The notes beneath the pieces were generated by a model, which was given only the letters and a program-made list of their open reading frames with translations, made no database searches and was not told the DNA's origin. Made by a program: the position numbers and the translations under genes. A stretch of 64,000 nt of DNA from contig NZ_MSCT01000006.1 of the NCBI RefSeq assembly GCF_001921865.1, positions 264,057 to 328,056 on the forward strand. Reading direction: 5' to 3'. Below, one piece after another: positions 52,813 through 62,707 of this stretch. This DNA is from Pseudomonas chlororaphis. Its GTDB lineage: Bacteria > Pseudomonadota > Gammaproteobacteria > Pseudomonadales > Pseudomonadaceae. Position 1 is the first letter of the stretch; each line of letters begins with the position of its first letter.

Positions 52813-53991
52813 TTACTTGGACAGGAAGCGCATTCCTTCTTCGAGCCCGCGCAGGGTCAGCGGGTACATCTGGTCTTCGATCAGGTCGCGCACGATGTTG
52901 GTCGAGGCGGTGTAGCCCCAGGTGTCTTTCGGGTAGGGGTTGATCCAGATGAGCTTCTTGTACTTCTCCATGAAGCGCTGCATCCACACGTAGCCGGCTT
53001 CTTCGTTCCAGTGCTCGACGCTGCCGCCGGCCTGGGTGATTTCGTAGGGCGCCATGGCGGCGTCGCCGACGAAGATCACTTTGTAGTCGGCGCCATACTT
53101 GTGCAGCAGGTCCTGGGTCGAGGTGCGTTCCGAGCCGCGGCGCAGGTTGTTCTTCCACACCGATTCATAGATGAAGTTGTGGAAATAGAAGTACTCCAGG
53201 TGCTTGAACTCGGTCTTGCACGCGGAGAACAGCTCTTCGCAGATCTTCACGTGGGCGTCCATCGAGCCGCCGATGTCGAACAGCAACAGCAGTTTGATGT
53301 TGTTGCGCCGTTCCGGGCGCATCTGGATATTCAAAAGGCCCGCGTCGCGGGCGGTGTGGTCGATGGTGCCGTCGATATCCAGCTCGTCCGCCGCGCCCTG
53401 GCGGGCGAACTTGCGCAGCCGGCGCAGGGCCACCTTGATATTGCGGGTGCCCAGCTCGACCTGGTCGTCGAGGTTCTTGTACTCGCGCTGGTCCCAGACC
53501 TTCACTGCCTTGCCCTGGCGCTTGCCGGCGTCGCCGACGCGGATGCCTTCCGGGTTGAAGCCGCCGGAACCGAAGGGGCTGGTGCCGCCGGTGCCGATCC
53601 ACTTGTTGCCGCCGGCGTGGCGTTCCTTCTGTTCTTCCAGGCGCTTCTTGAACTCTTCGATCAGCTTGTCCAGCCCGCCCAGGGACTGGATCTGCGCCCG
53701 TTCCTCTTCGGTCAGGGAGCGCTCGAATTCCTTGCGCAGCCAATCCTCGGGAATCAGCGCCTGCAAGTGGTCGTCGAGTTTCTCCAGGCCGTTGAAGTAG
53801 GCGCCGAACGCCCGGTCGAACTTGTCGAAATGCCGTTCGTCCTTCACCAGGATCGCCCGCGACAGGTAATAGAACTCGTCCATGTCGGCGAAGGTCACGC
53901 GCTGCTTGAGCGCGTTGATCAGGTCCAGCAGCTCGCGCACCGACACCGGCACCTTGGCCGCGCGCATTTCATTGAACAGGTTGAGCAGCAT
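52813..53991 (-). CDS. VWA-domain protein (CoxE-like) partner of MoxR
   Basis: 392 residues. The N-terminal half is helical (VPVSVRELLDLINALKQRV), and the C-terminal VWA domain carries the metal-ion site as LLLFDIGGSMDAHV with MIDAS variant DIGGSM. Its ATG lies 12 bp after the MoxR ATPase stop. Pairs of MoxR AAA+ and VWA proteins act as metal-cofactor insertion or protein-maturation chaperones in several families; the client is unknown here. Confidence 0.87.
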   Translation of the reverse strand: MLLNLFNEMRAAKVPVSVRELLDLINALKQRVTFADMDEFYYLSRAILVKDERHFDKFDRAFGAYFNGLEKLDDHLQALIPEDWLRKEFERSLTEEERAQIQSLGGLDKLIEEFKKRLEEQKERHAGGNKWIGTGGTSPFGSGGFNPEGIRVGDAGKRQGKAVKVWDQREYKNLDDQVELGTRNIKVALRRLRKFARQGAADELDIDGTIDHTARDAGLLNIQMRPERRNNIKLLLLFDIGGSMDAHVKICEELFSACKTEFKHLEYFYFHNFIYESVWKNNLRRGSERTSTQDLLHKYGADYKVIFVGDAAMAPYEITQAGGSVEHWNEEAGYVWMQRFMEKYKKLIWINPYPKDTWGYTASTNIVRDLIEDQMYPLTLRGLEEGMRFLSK

Positions 53992-54003
53992 GGCAATGCC
54001 CTC

Positions 54004-54849
54004 TTAACGGGTGCCGCGACGGCTCATGAACGCCAGGCGCTCCAACAACTGGACATCCTGCTCGTTCTTCACCAGGGCGCCGGCCAGGGGCGGGATGGCC
54101 TTGGTCGGATCGCGCTCGCGCAGCACCGCTTCGCCGATGTTGTCGGCCATCAGCAGCTTGAGCCAGTCCACCAGCTCGGAAGTCGAAGGCTTCTTCTTCA
54201 GGCCCGGCACCTTGCGCACGTCGAAGAACACGTCCAGCGCTTCGCTGACCAGGTCCTTCTTGATGTCCGGGTAGTGCACGTCGACGATCTTCTGCAGGGT
54301 GGTGCGGTCGGGGAAGGCGATGTAGTGGAAGAAGCAGCGGCGCAGGAAGGCGTCCGGCAGCTCTTTCTCGTTATTGGAGGTAATGATAATGATCGGGCGT
54401 TGCTTGGCCTTGATGGTCTCGTCGATTTCGTAGACGTAGAACTCCATCTTGTCGAGTTCCTGCAACAGATCGTTGGGGAACTCGATATCGGCCTTGTCGA
54501 TCTCGTCGATCAGCAGGATCACCCGCTCCTCGGACTCGAAGGCCTCCCACAGCTTGCCCTTTTTCAGGTAGTTGCGGATGTCGTGCACCTTGTCCACGCC
54601 CAGTTGCGAGTCGCGCAGGCGGCTGACCGCGTCGTACTCGTACAGGCCCTGGTGGGCCTTGGTGGTGGACTTGATGTGCCAGGTGATCAGCTTGGCGCCG
54701 AAGGACTCGGCCAGTTGCTCGGCGAGCATGGTCTTGCCGGTGCCCGGTTCGCCCTTGACCAGCAGCGGCCGCTCCAGGGTGATGGCGGCGTTGACGGCCA
54801 GCTTCAGGTCATCGGTGGCGACGTATGCGCTGGTGCCTTCGAACTTCAT
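54004..54849 (-). CDS. MoxR-family AAA+ ATPase
   Basis: 281 residues from ATG 54849, with GAGGAA 7 bases upstream. Walker A is KGEPGTGKTMLAEQL, Walker B VILLIDEIDKADIEF, sensor 1 IIITSNNEKELPDAFLRRCF and late sensor 2 RD/R residues in AVLRERDP. It probably drives conformational work on the VWA partner encoded next. Confidence 0.92.
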   Translation of the reverse strand: MKFEGTSAYVATDDLKLAVNAAITLERPLLVKGEPGTGKTMLAEQLAESFGAKLITWHIKSTTKAHQGLYEYDAVSRLRDSQLGVDKVHDIRNYLKKGKLWEAFESEERVILLIDEIDKADIEFPNDLLQELDKMEFYVYEIDETIKAKQRPIIIITSNNEKELPDAFLRRCFFHYIAFPDRTTLQKIVDVHYPDIKKDLVSEALDVFFDVRKVPGLKKKPSTSELVDWLKLLMADNIGEAVLRERDPTKAIPPLAGALVKNEQDVQLLERLAFMSRRGTR

Positions 54850-55204
54850 CTGCAATTCCTCGAACGGTAACGCCGACATGCGGCACGCAGGTCGGAAGAA
54901 TAAAAACACGGTGGCCGACTATAACGCGGCGTCCGGCCGACTGTGAACGCAGACGCCCCATTCAGTCTCTGAATGGGCGGTCACTGTGGAGTCTGTAGGC
55001 GCCAGCTGACTCGCGAAGCATGCCCTGGCGCCGCGTTTTTCCTGGTGCCATGGGTCAGCGTTGCCGGTCATCGCGGGCAGGCTCGCTCCCTGGGGTAGAC
55101 AGGCACTGACGCCCGGGTGTCGCAGCCGTTCGTCCCGACTGGACGCTCATGGGTGCGAGGCATACCCTTGAGAACTTTCCTCCACGCTGTACAAGGAGCC
55201 AGCC
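54850..55204. other. Intergenic region with REP-like palindromes and a hairpin
   Basis: A perfect 9-bp hairpin, cccattcag (54957) with ctgaatggg (54969), lies upstream of REP-like segments gtaggcgccagctgactcgc (54994) and catcgcgggcaggctcgctc (55069). The cysK promoter must lie near its right end; I cannot identify its boxes. Confidence 0.5.
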
Positions 55205-56179
<975 letters not shown>

Positions 56180-56430
56180 ACAGCAGGATCAAGGTTGCCG
56201 GCCGGCTCGCAACGGCCGTCTTGCCGGCGACTGGGTTGTCATTGCATTTGTGCTGATATGTGTCAGCTGGCGTTCAGCCACGGTGTGTTAATCAGCGTTT
56301 TGTTGCACGACCGTTAACACTGATTGTTGGTTTGTGCGGGTTTTTCCAGGGGCCCGGAGTGTTTATCATGGCCGGCTGCCATACCGGTTGAATGCTGCCC
56401 CGCCGGTGATTTATTTCAAGGAGATGTTGC

Positions 56431-57369
56431 ATGAGCCTTTCGTTCGCCGCCAAGTTCGCGGTGTTGCTGCTATTTATCGGCAGCACTCTCTACGTGCATT
56501 TGCGTGGTAAGGCGCGACTGCCGGTGTTGCGTCAGTTCGTCAACCATTCGGCGCTGTTCGCGCCCTATAACGCCTTGATGTACCTGTTTTCCGGGGTGCC
56601 TTCCAAACCCTACCTGGACCGCAGCAAGTTCCCCGAGCTGGATGTGCTCAAGGACAACTGGGAAGTCATTCGCGACGAGGCCATGCATCTGTTCGACGAG
56701 GGCTATATTCGTGCCGCCGAGAAGAACAACGACGCCGGTTTCGGTTCGTTCTTCAAGAAGGGCTGGAAGCGCTTCTACCTCAAGTGGTACGACAAGCCGC
56801 TGCCGTCGGCCGAATTGCTGTGCCCCAAGACCGTCGAGCTGGTCAGCCGCATTCCCAACGTCAAGGGTGCGATGTTCGCCCTGCTGCCCGGCGGCAGCCA
56901 CCTGAACCCGCACCGCGACCCGTTCGCCGGTTCCCTGCGTTATCACCTGGGCCTGTCCACGCCGAACTCCGACGACTGCCGGATTTTCGTCGACGGCCAG
57001 GTCTACGCCTGGCGCGATGGCGAAGACGTGATGTTCGACGAAACCTACGTGCACTGGGTGAAGAACGAGACCGACAAGACCCGGGTCATTCTGTTCTGCG
57101 ACATCGAGCGGCCGCTGAGCAACCGCCTGATGACCCGCGTCAATCGCTGGATCAGCGCCTGGCTGGGGCGTGCCACCGCGCCGCAGAACCTCGACGACGA
57201 GCGCGTCGGCGGGATCAACCAGGCCTATGCCTGGAGCAAGCGCTTCAGCGACCGCATCAGTGGCGTGGTCAAGCAGTGGAAGCGCCGCAATCCGAAGCTC
57301 TACCGCGTCATGCGCCCGGTGCTGGCGGTGGTGGTGCTGACGGCCCTGGGTTATTGGCTGTTCGGATAA
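56431..57369 (+). CDS. lpxO: Lipid A 2-hydroxylase LpxO
   Basis: 312 residues. An N-terminal membrane anchor (FAVLLLFIGSTLYVHL) and a C-terminal one (VLAVVVLTALGYWLFG) flank an aspartyl/asparaginyl hydroxylase fold. Iron ligands H-x-D in LNPHRDPFAG and a late histidine in TYVHWVKNETDKTR with the oxoglutarate arginine are visible. LpxO hydroxylates a secondary acyl chain of lipid A using oxygen and 2-oxoglutarate at the inner membrane. CAAGGAG precedes the start. Confidence 0.9.
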   Translation: MSLSFAAKFAVLLLFIGSTLYVHLRGKARLPVLRQFVNHSALFAPYNALMYLFSGVPSKPYLDRSKFPELDVLKDNWEVIRDEAMHLFDEGYIRAAEKNNDAGFGSFFKKGWKRFYLKWYDKPLPSAELLCPKTVELVSRIPNVKGAMFALLPGGSHLNPHRDPFAGSLRYHLGLSTPNSDDCRIFVDGQVYAWRDGEDVMFDETYVHWVKNETDKTRVILFCDIERPLSNRLMTRVNRWISAWLGRATAPQNLDDERVGGINQAYAWSKRFSDRISGVVKQWKRRNPKLYRVMRPVLAVVVLTALGYWLFG

Positions 57370-57455
57370 AACGTTGCCATGGATATCGGGCGCTGGTTAT
57401 AGTCGGCGCTCGGTGATTCAGAAGATTCGCCCTTCCTCTTCAGAAAGATCAGCAC

Positions 57456-57641
57456 ATGCCCCATTCCCTCATCAACGCGGTAGTCGATTCGGCGGTCAAC
57501 GCTGGCGTCGTGCCGTGCGGGAATCAGCAGCCTGTGCAGATCAGTCATTACCCCCCACCTGTCAGTAGCCCGCCGGTGCGCGCCGTCGTATCGCCGCCGA
57601 GCGTCGTCGTATCGCCGCCGAGCGTCGTCGTACGGGGCTGA
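57456..57641 (+). CDS. Possible 61-residue protein with repeated tail
   Basis: A short frame whose first 30 residues (MPHSLINAVVDSAVNAGVVP, CGNQQPVQIS) look plausible and whose end is a Pro/Val repeat (VVSPPSV) made by a 21-bp tandem repeat cgtcgtcgtatcgccgccga at about 57587-57627. No clear ribosome site. It may be a leader, a real small protein or a chance frame over a repeat. Confidence 0.25.
   Translation: MPHSLINAVVDSAVNAGVVPCGNQQPVQISHYPPPVSSPPVRAVVSPPSVVVSPPSVVVRG
57590..57628 (+). repeat. Two-copy 21-bp tandem repeat
   Basis: tcgtcgtatcgccgccgagcg occurs twice in succession, and the first part (cgtcgtcgta) a third time at its right edge. Confidence 0.7.
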
Positions 57642-57736
57642 TCAGCAACCGCTGCTGTTCCCCGTGCCCGCCGGAAAAAACTACTGAATTTCAGCTTCGG
57701 CTGAGTTGGCTATTTGCCTGACTACAGGTGGTATTC

Positions 57737-58600
57737 ATGTTGGTCCTATCGAAAAAGTCCGCGTTCGCGGCGGCTTCCACGAGCCTGTTCGTCCTGCTCT
57801 GGAGCAGCGGGGCGATCTTCTCCAAATGGGGGCTGGCCCATGCGTCGCCCTTCGCCTTCCTGCTGATCCGTTTCGCCATTGCCCTGTGCGCCCTGGTGCT
57901 GTTGATTCCCTTGCTCAAGCTGCGTTTGCCTCGCGGGCGCAAGCCGATGCTGTTCGCGGTGGCCACGGGGCTGGTGTTGCTGGGGGCGTACCAGATCTTC
58001 TATCTGCTGGCCCTGGACCTGAAGGTCACGCCCGGGGTCATGGCCACCATCATGGGAGTACAGCCGATCCTCACGGTGGTGATCATGGAGCGCCAGCGTT
58101 CCTGGAGCCGGATGTTCGGCCTGGCGCTGGGCCTGGCCGGGTTGATCATGGTGGTCTATCAGGGCATCGGCCTGGCCGGCATGTCGCTGGCCGGGATGCT
58201 CTTCGGCCTGCTGGCCCTGGCGAGCATGACCCTGGGCTCGATCATGCAGAAACGCATCACCGACAACCCGCTGGGCACCTTGCCGGTGCAGTACCTGGCC
58301 GGGCTGGTGCTGTGCGCACTGTTCGTGCCGTTCCAGCCGTTTCACGTCGAGCGTAGCCTCGGCTTCGTGGTGCCGGCGCTATGGATGGGGCTGGTGGTCT
58401 CGGTGCTGGCGACCTTGCTGCTGTACCGGCTGATCGCCCGCGGCAACCTGGTGAATGTCACCAGCCTGTTCTACCTGGTGCCCGCGGTGACGGCAGTGAT
58501 GGACTACCTGGTCTTCGGTAACCGGCTGGCGCTGCTGAGCTGGTTCGGCATGCTGCTGATCATCGTCGGCCTGGTGTTTGTGTTTCGCAAGAACGCCTGA
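57737..58600 (+). CDS. DMT-superfamily exporter (EamA family)
   Basis: 287 residues from ATG 57737 with ten predicted membrane helices in two EamA repeats: the first opens FVLLWSSGAIFSKWGLAHAS, the second SLAGMLFGLLALASMTLGSI. EamA exporters move amino acids or metabolites; specificity unknown. A terminator follows. The preceding 95 bp include a small hairpin (tcagcttcggctga). Confidence 0.87.
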   Translation: MLVLSKKSAFAAASTSLFVLLWSSGAIFSKWGLAHASPFAFLLIRFAIALCALVLLIPLLKLRLPRGRKPMLFAVATGLVLLGAYQIFYLLALDLKVTPGVMATIMGVQPILTVVIMERQRSWSRMFGLALGLAGLIMVVYQGIGLAGMSLAGMLFGLLALASMTLGSIMQKRITDNPLGTLPVQYLAGLVLCALFVPFQPFHVERSLGFVVPALWMGLVVSVLATLLLYRLIARGNLVNVTSLFYLVPAVTAVMDYLVFGNRLALLSWFGMLLIIVGLVFVFRKNA

Positions 58601-58614
58601 TTCATGAGGGGCGG

Positions 58615-58652
58615 GCGCAGCTTTCGACTCGAGCGAGGGCTGCGCTTTTTTT
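58615..58652 (+). terminator. Rho-independent terminator
   Basis: GCGCAGC (58615-58621) pairs with GCTGCGC (58639-58645), followed by seven T residues, after the EamA gene. Confidence 0.75.
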
Positions 58653-58827
58653 GCCTGGACGCTCTTCAGATTGGCAGTGCCTGGCCGACACCAATAGTGG
58701 CTTATTGATATCTGTTTTTATTCGCATTTACCTTGTTTGTTTTTGCTTGTGAATAAGACAAACCTTAAAAGTTAAAGATCGGCTCTACACTGACGACATA
58801 CTCCCCAGGCCCAAAGGAGAAGTCAGA

Positions 58828-59220
58828 ATGAGTACCAAGCTGGTTTTGGCAGGTGTCGGCATGTTTCTGGGGTTGAGTGGCGCTTGTGTCGCAGCCCCTC
58901 AAGGCATTCAGGGAGTGATCTATTTTCACGGCAGCATCGTTGAAGAGCCTTGTACGCCCAATGCGGAGGCGGCGACCCACGGCCCTGTCGCGTTGAGCCT
59001 GCGCCAGTGCCCGACGCTTTCTCGCGGCAACGACATCCGGGTCGAGGGCGTCGGCCCCTCGCGTGCGGTGACGGCTCTCGGCCGGTCGCCCATCAACGTC
59101 AAGCTGGTGACGGACACTGGCCACGAGGGGCGCTACTACGATCAGCAGTACGCCCTGGTCGACACGGCGGGCAAGGCGGTCACGTCGGGGATGTACGTGA
59201 TTACCCTGACATCGCCGTGA
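58828..59220 (+). CDS. Orphan type-1-fimbrial-fold exported protein
   Basis: 130 residues with AAAGGAG upstream. Signal peptide (to about GACVAA) and a pilin-like start GVIYFHGSIVEEPCTP followed by a second cysteine in LSLRQCPTL match the type-1 fimbrial domain's N-terminal strand and disulfide. The C-terminus GMYVITLTSP is short and lacks the usual penultimate aromatic pilin end. No chaperone or usher is adjacent, so it may use the machinery at 15-19 kb or be a secreted monomer. Confidence 0.7.
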   Translation: MSTKLVLAGVGMFLGLSGACVAAPQGIQGVIYFHGSIVEEPCTPNAEAATHGPVALSLRQCPTLSRGNDIRVEGVGPSRAVTALGRSPINVKLVTDTGHEGRYYDQQYALVDTAGKAVTSGMYVITLTSP

Positions 59221-59398
59221 TCCCCCCTCTATCGAGTTCATGAACGCCTGCATCGCCGACGGCTGGATGTAGCGCCGCCGGCTGGATCACGCTCAGGAAT
59301 TCGGGGCATGGCCGGGTTCCCTGGGTAGAAGAGCGGCAAGCCTGATAATCAATGCCAGGCGTTGCCGCTACCCTGGGGCAGCCGCTTTGCGCCGCCGG

Positions 59399-62300
59399 TT
59401 ACCAGGTGTCGACGAAGGTTCGCGACGAAGGGCCGGATTCGCCAGGGCTTCCCGCGGCCTGCAGCCCGCGCATCAGCCATGCGCGGCTTTCCTGCGGGTC
59501 GATCACCGCATCGATTTCCAGGTAACTGGCCATGTTCAAGGCCTTGCCTTGTTCGTAGGCCTTGGCCACCAGTTTGTCGTACAGCGCCTTGCGCTCGGCT
59601 GGCTCCGTCTGGGCCGCCAGCTCTTTGGCGAAGCCCAGGCGAATAGCGCCCTCCAGGCCCATGGCGCCGAACTCGCCGCTGGGCCAGGCGACCGTGAACA
59701 GCGGTGAGTGGAAGCTGCCCGCGGCCATGGACTGGGCGCCCAAACCGTAGCCTTTGCGCAATACCAGGGTGAAGAACGGCACGCTCAGGCTGGCGGCGGT
59801 GACGAACATGCGCGAGACGTGGCGCACCGTGCCCTGGGTTTCCGCTTCGGGGCCGACCATGAAACCGGGGGTATCGCAGAGGGACACGATCGGCAGGCCG
59901 AAGGCCTGGCACAACCGCATGAAGCGCGCAGCCTTGTCGCCGCTCGCCGCGTCGATGGCGCCGCCAAGGTGCATGGGATTGTTGGCGATCAGGCCGAACG
60001 GATGGCCCTCGATACGGATGAGCGCGGTTATCAGGCCCGGGGCGAACTGCCGACGCAGTTCCAGCACGCTGTCGCTGTCGGCCAGGGTCTCGATGACGTG
60101 GCGGATATCGTAGGCCCGCAGGCGATTTTCCGGAATCAGATGGCGCAACTCGCGCTGATCGGCGCAATGCCAATCCTGGCGCGCGCCTTGAAAGTAGGAC
60201 AGGTACTGTTTGGCCACGCGCACGGCTTCGGCCTCATCCTCGACCAGCACATCGATGACGCCATTGGGGCCTTGTACCGATACCGGGCCGACCTGCTCGG
60301 GAGTGAAACTGCCCAGGCCGCCACCTTCGATCATCGCCGGGCCGGCCATGCCGATGTTGGCGTTGCGGGTTGCGATAATCACATTGCAGCAACCCAGCAG
60401 CGCCGCGTTACCGGCAAAGCAGCGTCCGGAGACGATCCCCACCGTGGGCACCCACCCAGAGAGCCGGGCCATGGCCGCGAAGGTATGGCAATCCAGGCCC
60501 GCCACGCCGACAAAATCGGTGTCCCCCGGGCGACCGCCGCCGCCTTCGGCGAACAGCACCACGGGCAGGCGCCATTGTTGTGCCAGGCCGAGCATGCGAT
60601 CGGTTTTCTTGTGGTTCATCACCCCCTGGGTGCCGGCGAACACGGTGTAGTCGTAGGCGATGGCGATGCAGCGTGACGACTGCGCGACGGAGTCCGCGGC
60701 ATTGACCGTGCCGATTCCGCAGATCAGGCCGTCGGCCGGGCTCAACTCCAGCAGCTCTTCGGGCGAGCGCCGGCGTCGTTGCGCCGCCAGGGCCGTGGCG
60801 CCGTATTCGATGAAGCTGCCGTCGTCCAGGAGATCCCGCAAGTTTTCCCGGGCGCTGCGTTGGCCAGTCTTGCGGCGCTTGGCCAATGCGGCGGGGCGCC
60901 GGGCGTCGGTCAGGCGCTCGTGACGTTCCAGGACTTCGGCCAGGTCGGCGCGGATATGCGCCAGGTCATGTTGTTCCTCGTGCTGCAAGGCGTCGCTGGC
61001 GATATCGGCCGGTTCGAGAAACAGCAAGGGCTGGCCGTCGCCCAGGATGTCGCCGGGCTGTGCGGACACGGCGCGCACGATGCCGCTTTGACTGACCCTG
61101 ACCTCGAACTCCATCTTCATGGCTTCCAGTACCGCCACCCTTTGCCCGGCCACCAGGGCTGCGCCTTCGGTCGCTTCCAGGCTGACCAGGACGCCGGCGG
61201 TCGGCGCGGTCAGCGGCACGGTGCCGGCAGGGGCTTCGCAGTGCGGGGCAGGGGTATCGGGCGTCTGGGCCTGGCTGCTGAAATACCGATGGGATTGGGG
61301 CGTGGTTTTCAGCAGTTGGTCCAGGTTGCGCTCGACAAATCGGGTGCCGACCCGGTGGTCTTGCACGGCCTGGCATTGCAGCAGGTTCTGCAACAATTGC
61401 AGGTTGTTGCTCACGCCGGCCAGATGAAATTCGCACAGTGCGCGATAGGCACGGCGCAGCGTCGTCGGGTAATCCTCGGCATGGACGATCAGTTTGGCCA
61501 GCAGCGAATCGTAGCTGGGGTTCACCGGGTAACCGACATAGCCGTAACCGTCCACCCGCAAGCCGGGGCCGCTGGGGGGCTGGTAGGCGCTCAGCGTACC
61601 GGCGCCGGGCCGAGTGCTGCCGTCGGCTTGCAGGGTCTCCAGATTGATCCGCAGTTGCACGGCGCAACCGCGCACCGCCGGAGGCTGGCTCAGCCCCAGT
61701 TCGCTCAGCGAAGCCCCGGCGCTCAAGCGCAATTGAGTCTGTAGCAGGTCGACCCCGGTGATGGCTTCGGTGACCGTGTGTTCGACCTGGATCCGCGGGT
61801 TGGCCTCCATGAAGTAGAAGCGCTCCGGGTGTTGCTGGTCCAGGAGGAATTCGAACGTGCCGATCCCCTGGTATTTCACCGTGCCCGCGAGTTTCAGGGC
61901 CGCGGCGATCATGGCCGCGCGGGTAGCGCTGGCCAGTTCCGGACTGGGGGCGATCTCCAGCAGCTTTTGGTTGCGTCGTTGCACGCTGCAGTCGCGCTCC
62001 CAGAGATGGCTGACCGCGCCGCTGCCGTCGCCCAATACCTGGACTTCGATATGCCGCGCCTCGACCACCAGTTGCTCGACATACAGCGCGTCTTGCCCGA
62101 AGGCTGCCAGGGCCTCCGACTGGCAGCGGGTAAAGGCTTCATCCAGTTCTGTGTCGTTAAACACCGCCCGCATCCCGCGGCCGCCGCCACCCGCCAGGGC
62201 CTTGAGCATGATCGCGCCATGCTCGCCAAGGAACGCCCGGGCTTCGTCCAGGCTGACCGCGCGGTTGATTCCCCGGACCAGCGGGACGTCGCAGGTTTCG

Positions 62301-62665
62301 GCCAGGGCGCGGGCCGCGGCCTTGTCGCCGAACAGTTGCAGGACCTGCGGGCAAGGGCCGATGAAACGCAAGCCTGCGTCTTCGCAGAGGCGGGCGAAGC
62401 GGGCGTTTTCGGAAAGGAAACCATAGCCGGGGTGCACGGCGTCGCAGCCCTGTTCACGGGCGATGGCGATCAGTTGCTGCATGTCCAGGTAGGCCGGAAC
62501 ACCCCGGCCTTTGAGCGGTACCGCCAGGTCGGCCTGGCGGGTATGCAGGCTGGCGCCGTCGTCTTCGGCGTAGAGGGCGACGCTGCGGATATTCAGGTCG
62601 GCGCAGGCGCGGGCGATACGAATGGCAATCTCGCCACGGTTGGCGATCAGTAGGCGATGGAACAT
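59399..62665 (-). CDS. Single-chain biotin-dependent acyl-CoA carboxylase
   Basis: 1088 residues from ATG 62665 (a GTG at 62677 is in frame). Three domains in one chain: biotin carboxylase about 1-450 (MFHRLLIANRGEIAIRIARA, GGGGRGMRAVFND ATP loop, FYFMEANPRIQVEHTVTE), biotinyl domain about 485-560 with biotin-accepting Lys517 in VLEAMKMEFEV, and carboxyltransferase about 600-1088 (RSARENLRDLLDDGSFIEYG, CDTPGFMVGPEAETQG). Similar to long-chain acyl-CoA carboxylases of the single-polypeptide type. Lies 42 bp downstream of an acyl-CoA ligase gene on the same strand, so the ligase probably provides its substrate. Confidence 0.87.
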   Translation of the reverse strand: MFHRLLIANRGEIAIRIARACADLNIRSVALYAEDDGASLHTRQADLAVPLKGRGVPAYLDMQQLIAIAREQGCDAVHPGYGFLSENARFARLCEDAGLRFIGPCPQVLQLFGDKAAARALAETCDVPLVRGINRAVSLDEARAFLGEHGAIMLKALAGGGGRGMRAVFNDTELDEAFTRCQSEALAAFGQDALYVEQLVVEARHIEVQVLGDGSGAVSHLWERDCSVQRRNQKLLEIAPSPELASATRAAMIAAALKLAGTVKYQGIGTFEFLLDQQHPERFYFMEANPRIQVEHTVTEAITGVDLLQTQLRLSAGASLSELGLSQPPAVRGCAVQLRINLETLQADGSTRPGAGTLSAYQPPSGPGLRVDGYGYVGYPVNPSYDSLLAKLIVHAEDYPTTLRRAYRALCEFHLAGVSNNLQLLQNLLQCQAVQDHRVGTRFVERNLDQLLKTTPQSHRYFSSQAQTPDTPAPHCEAPAGTVPLTAPTAGVLVSLEATEGAALVAGQRVAVLEAMKMEFEVRVSQSGIVRAVSAQPGDILGDGQPLLFLEPADIASDALQHEEQHDLAHIRADLAEVLERHERLTDARRPAALAKRRKTGQRSARENLRDLLDDGSFIEYGATALAAQRRRRSPEELLELSPADGLICGIGTVNAADSVAQSSRCIAIAYDYTVFAGTQGVMNHKKTDRMLGLAQQWRLPVVLFAEGGGGRPGDTDFVGVAGLDCHTFAAMARLSGWVPTVGIVSGRCFAGNAALLGCCNVIIATRNANIGMAGPAMIEGGGLGSFTPEQVGPVSVQGPNGVIDVLVEDEAEAVRVAKQYLSYFQGARQDWHCADQRELRHLIPENRLRAYDIRHVIETLADSDSVLELRRQFAPGLITALIRIEGHPFGLIANNPMHLGGAIDAASGDKAARFMRLCQAFGLPIVSLCDTPGFMVGPEAETQGTVRHVSRMFVTAASLSVPFFTLVLRKGYGLGAQSMAAGSFHSPLFTVAWPSGEFGAMGLEGAIRLGFAKELAAQTEPAERKALYDKLVAKAYEQGKALNMASYLEIDAVIDPQESRAWLMRGLQAAGSPGESGPSSRTFVDTW

Positions 62666-62707
62666 GGCATGACTCACGATAGGGGGTAAGGGAAGCCGAA
62701 AGGCGGC

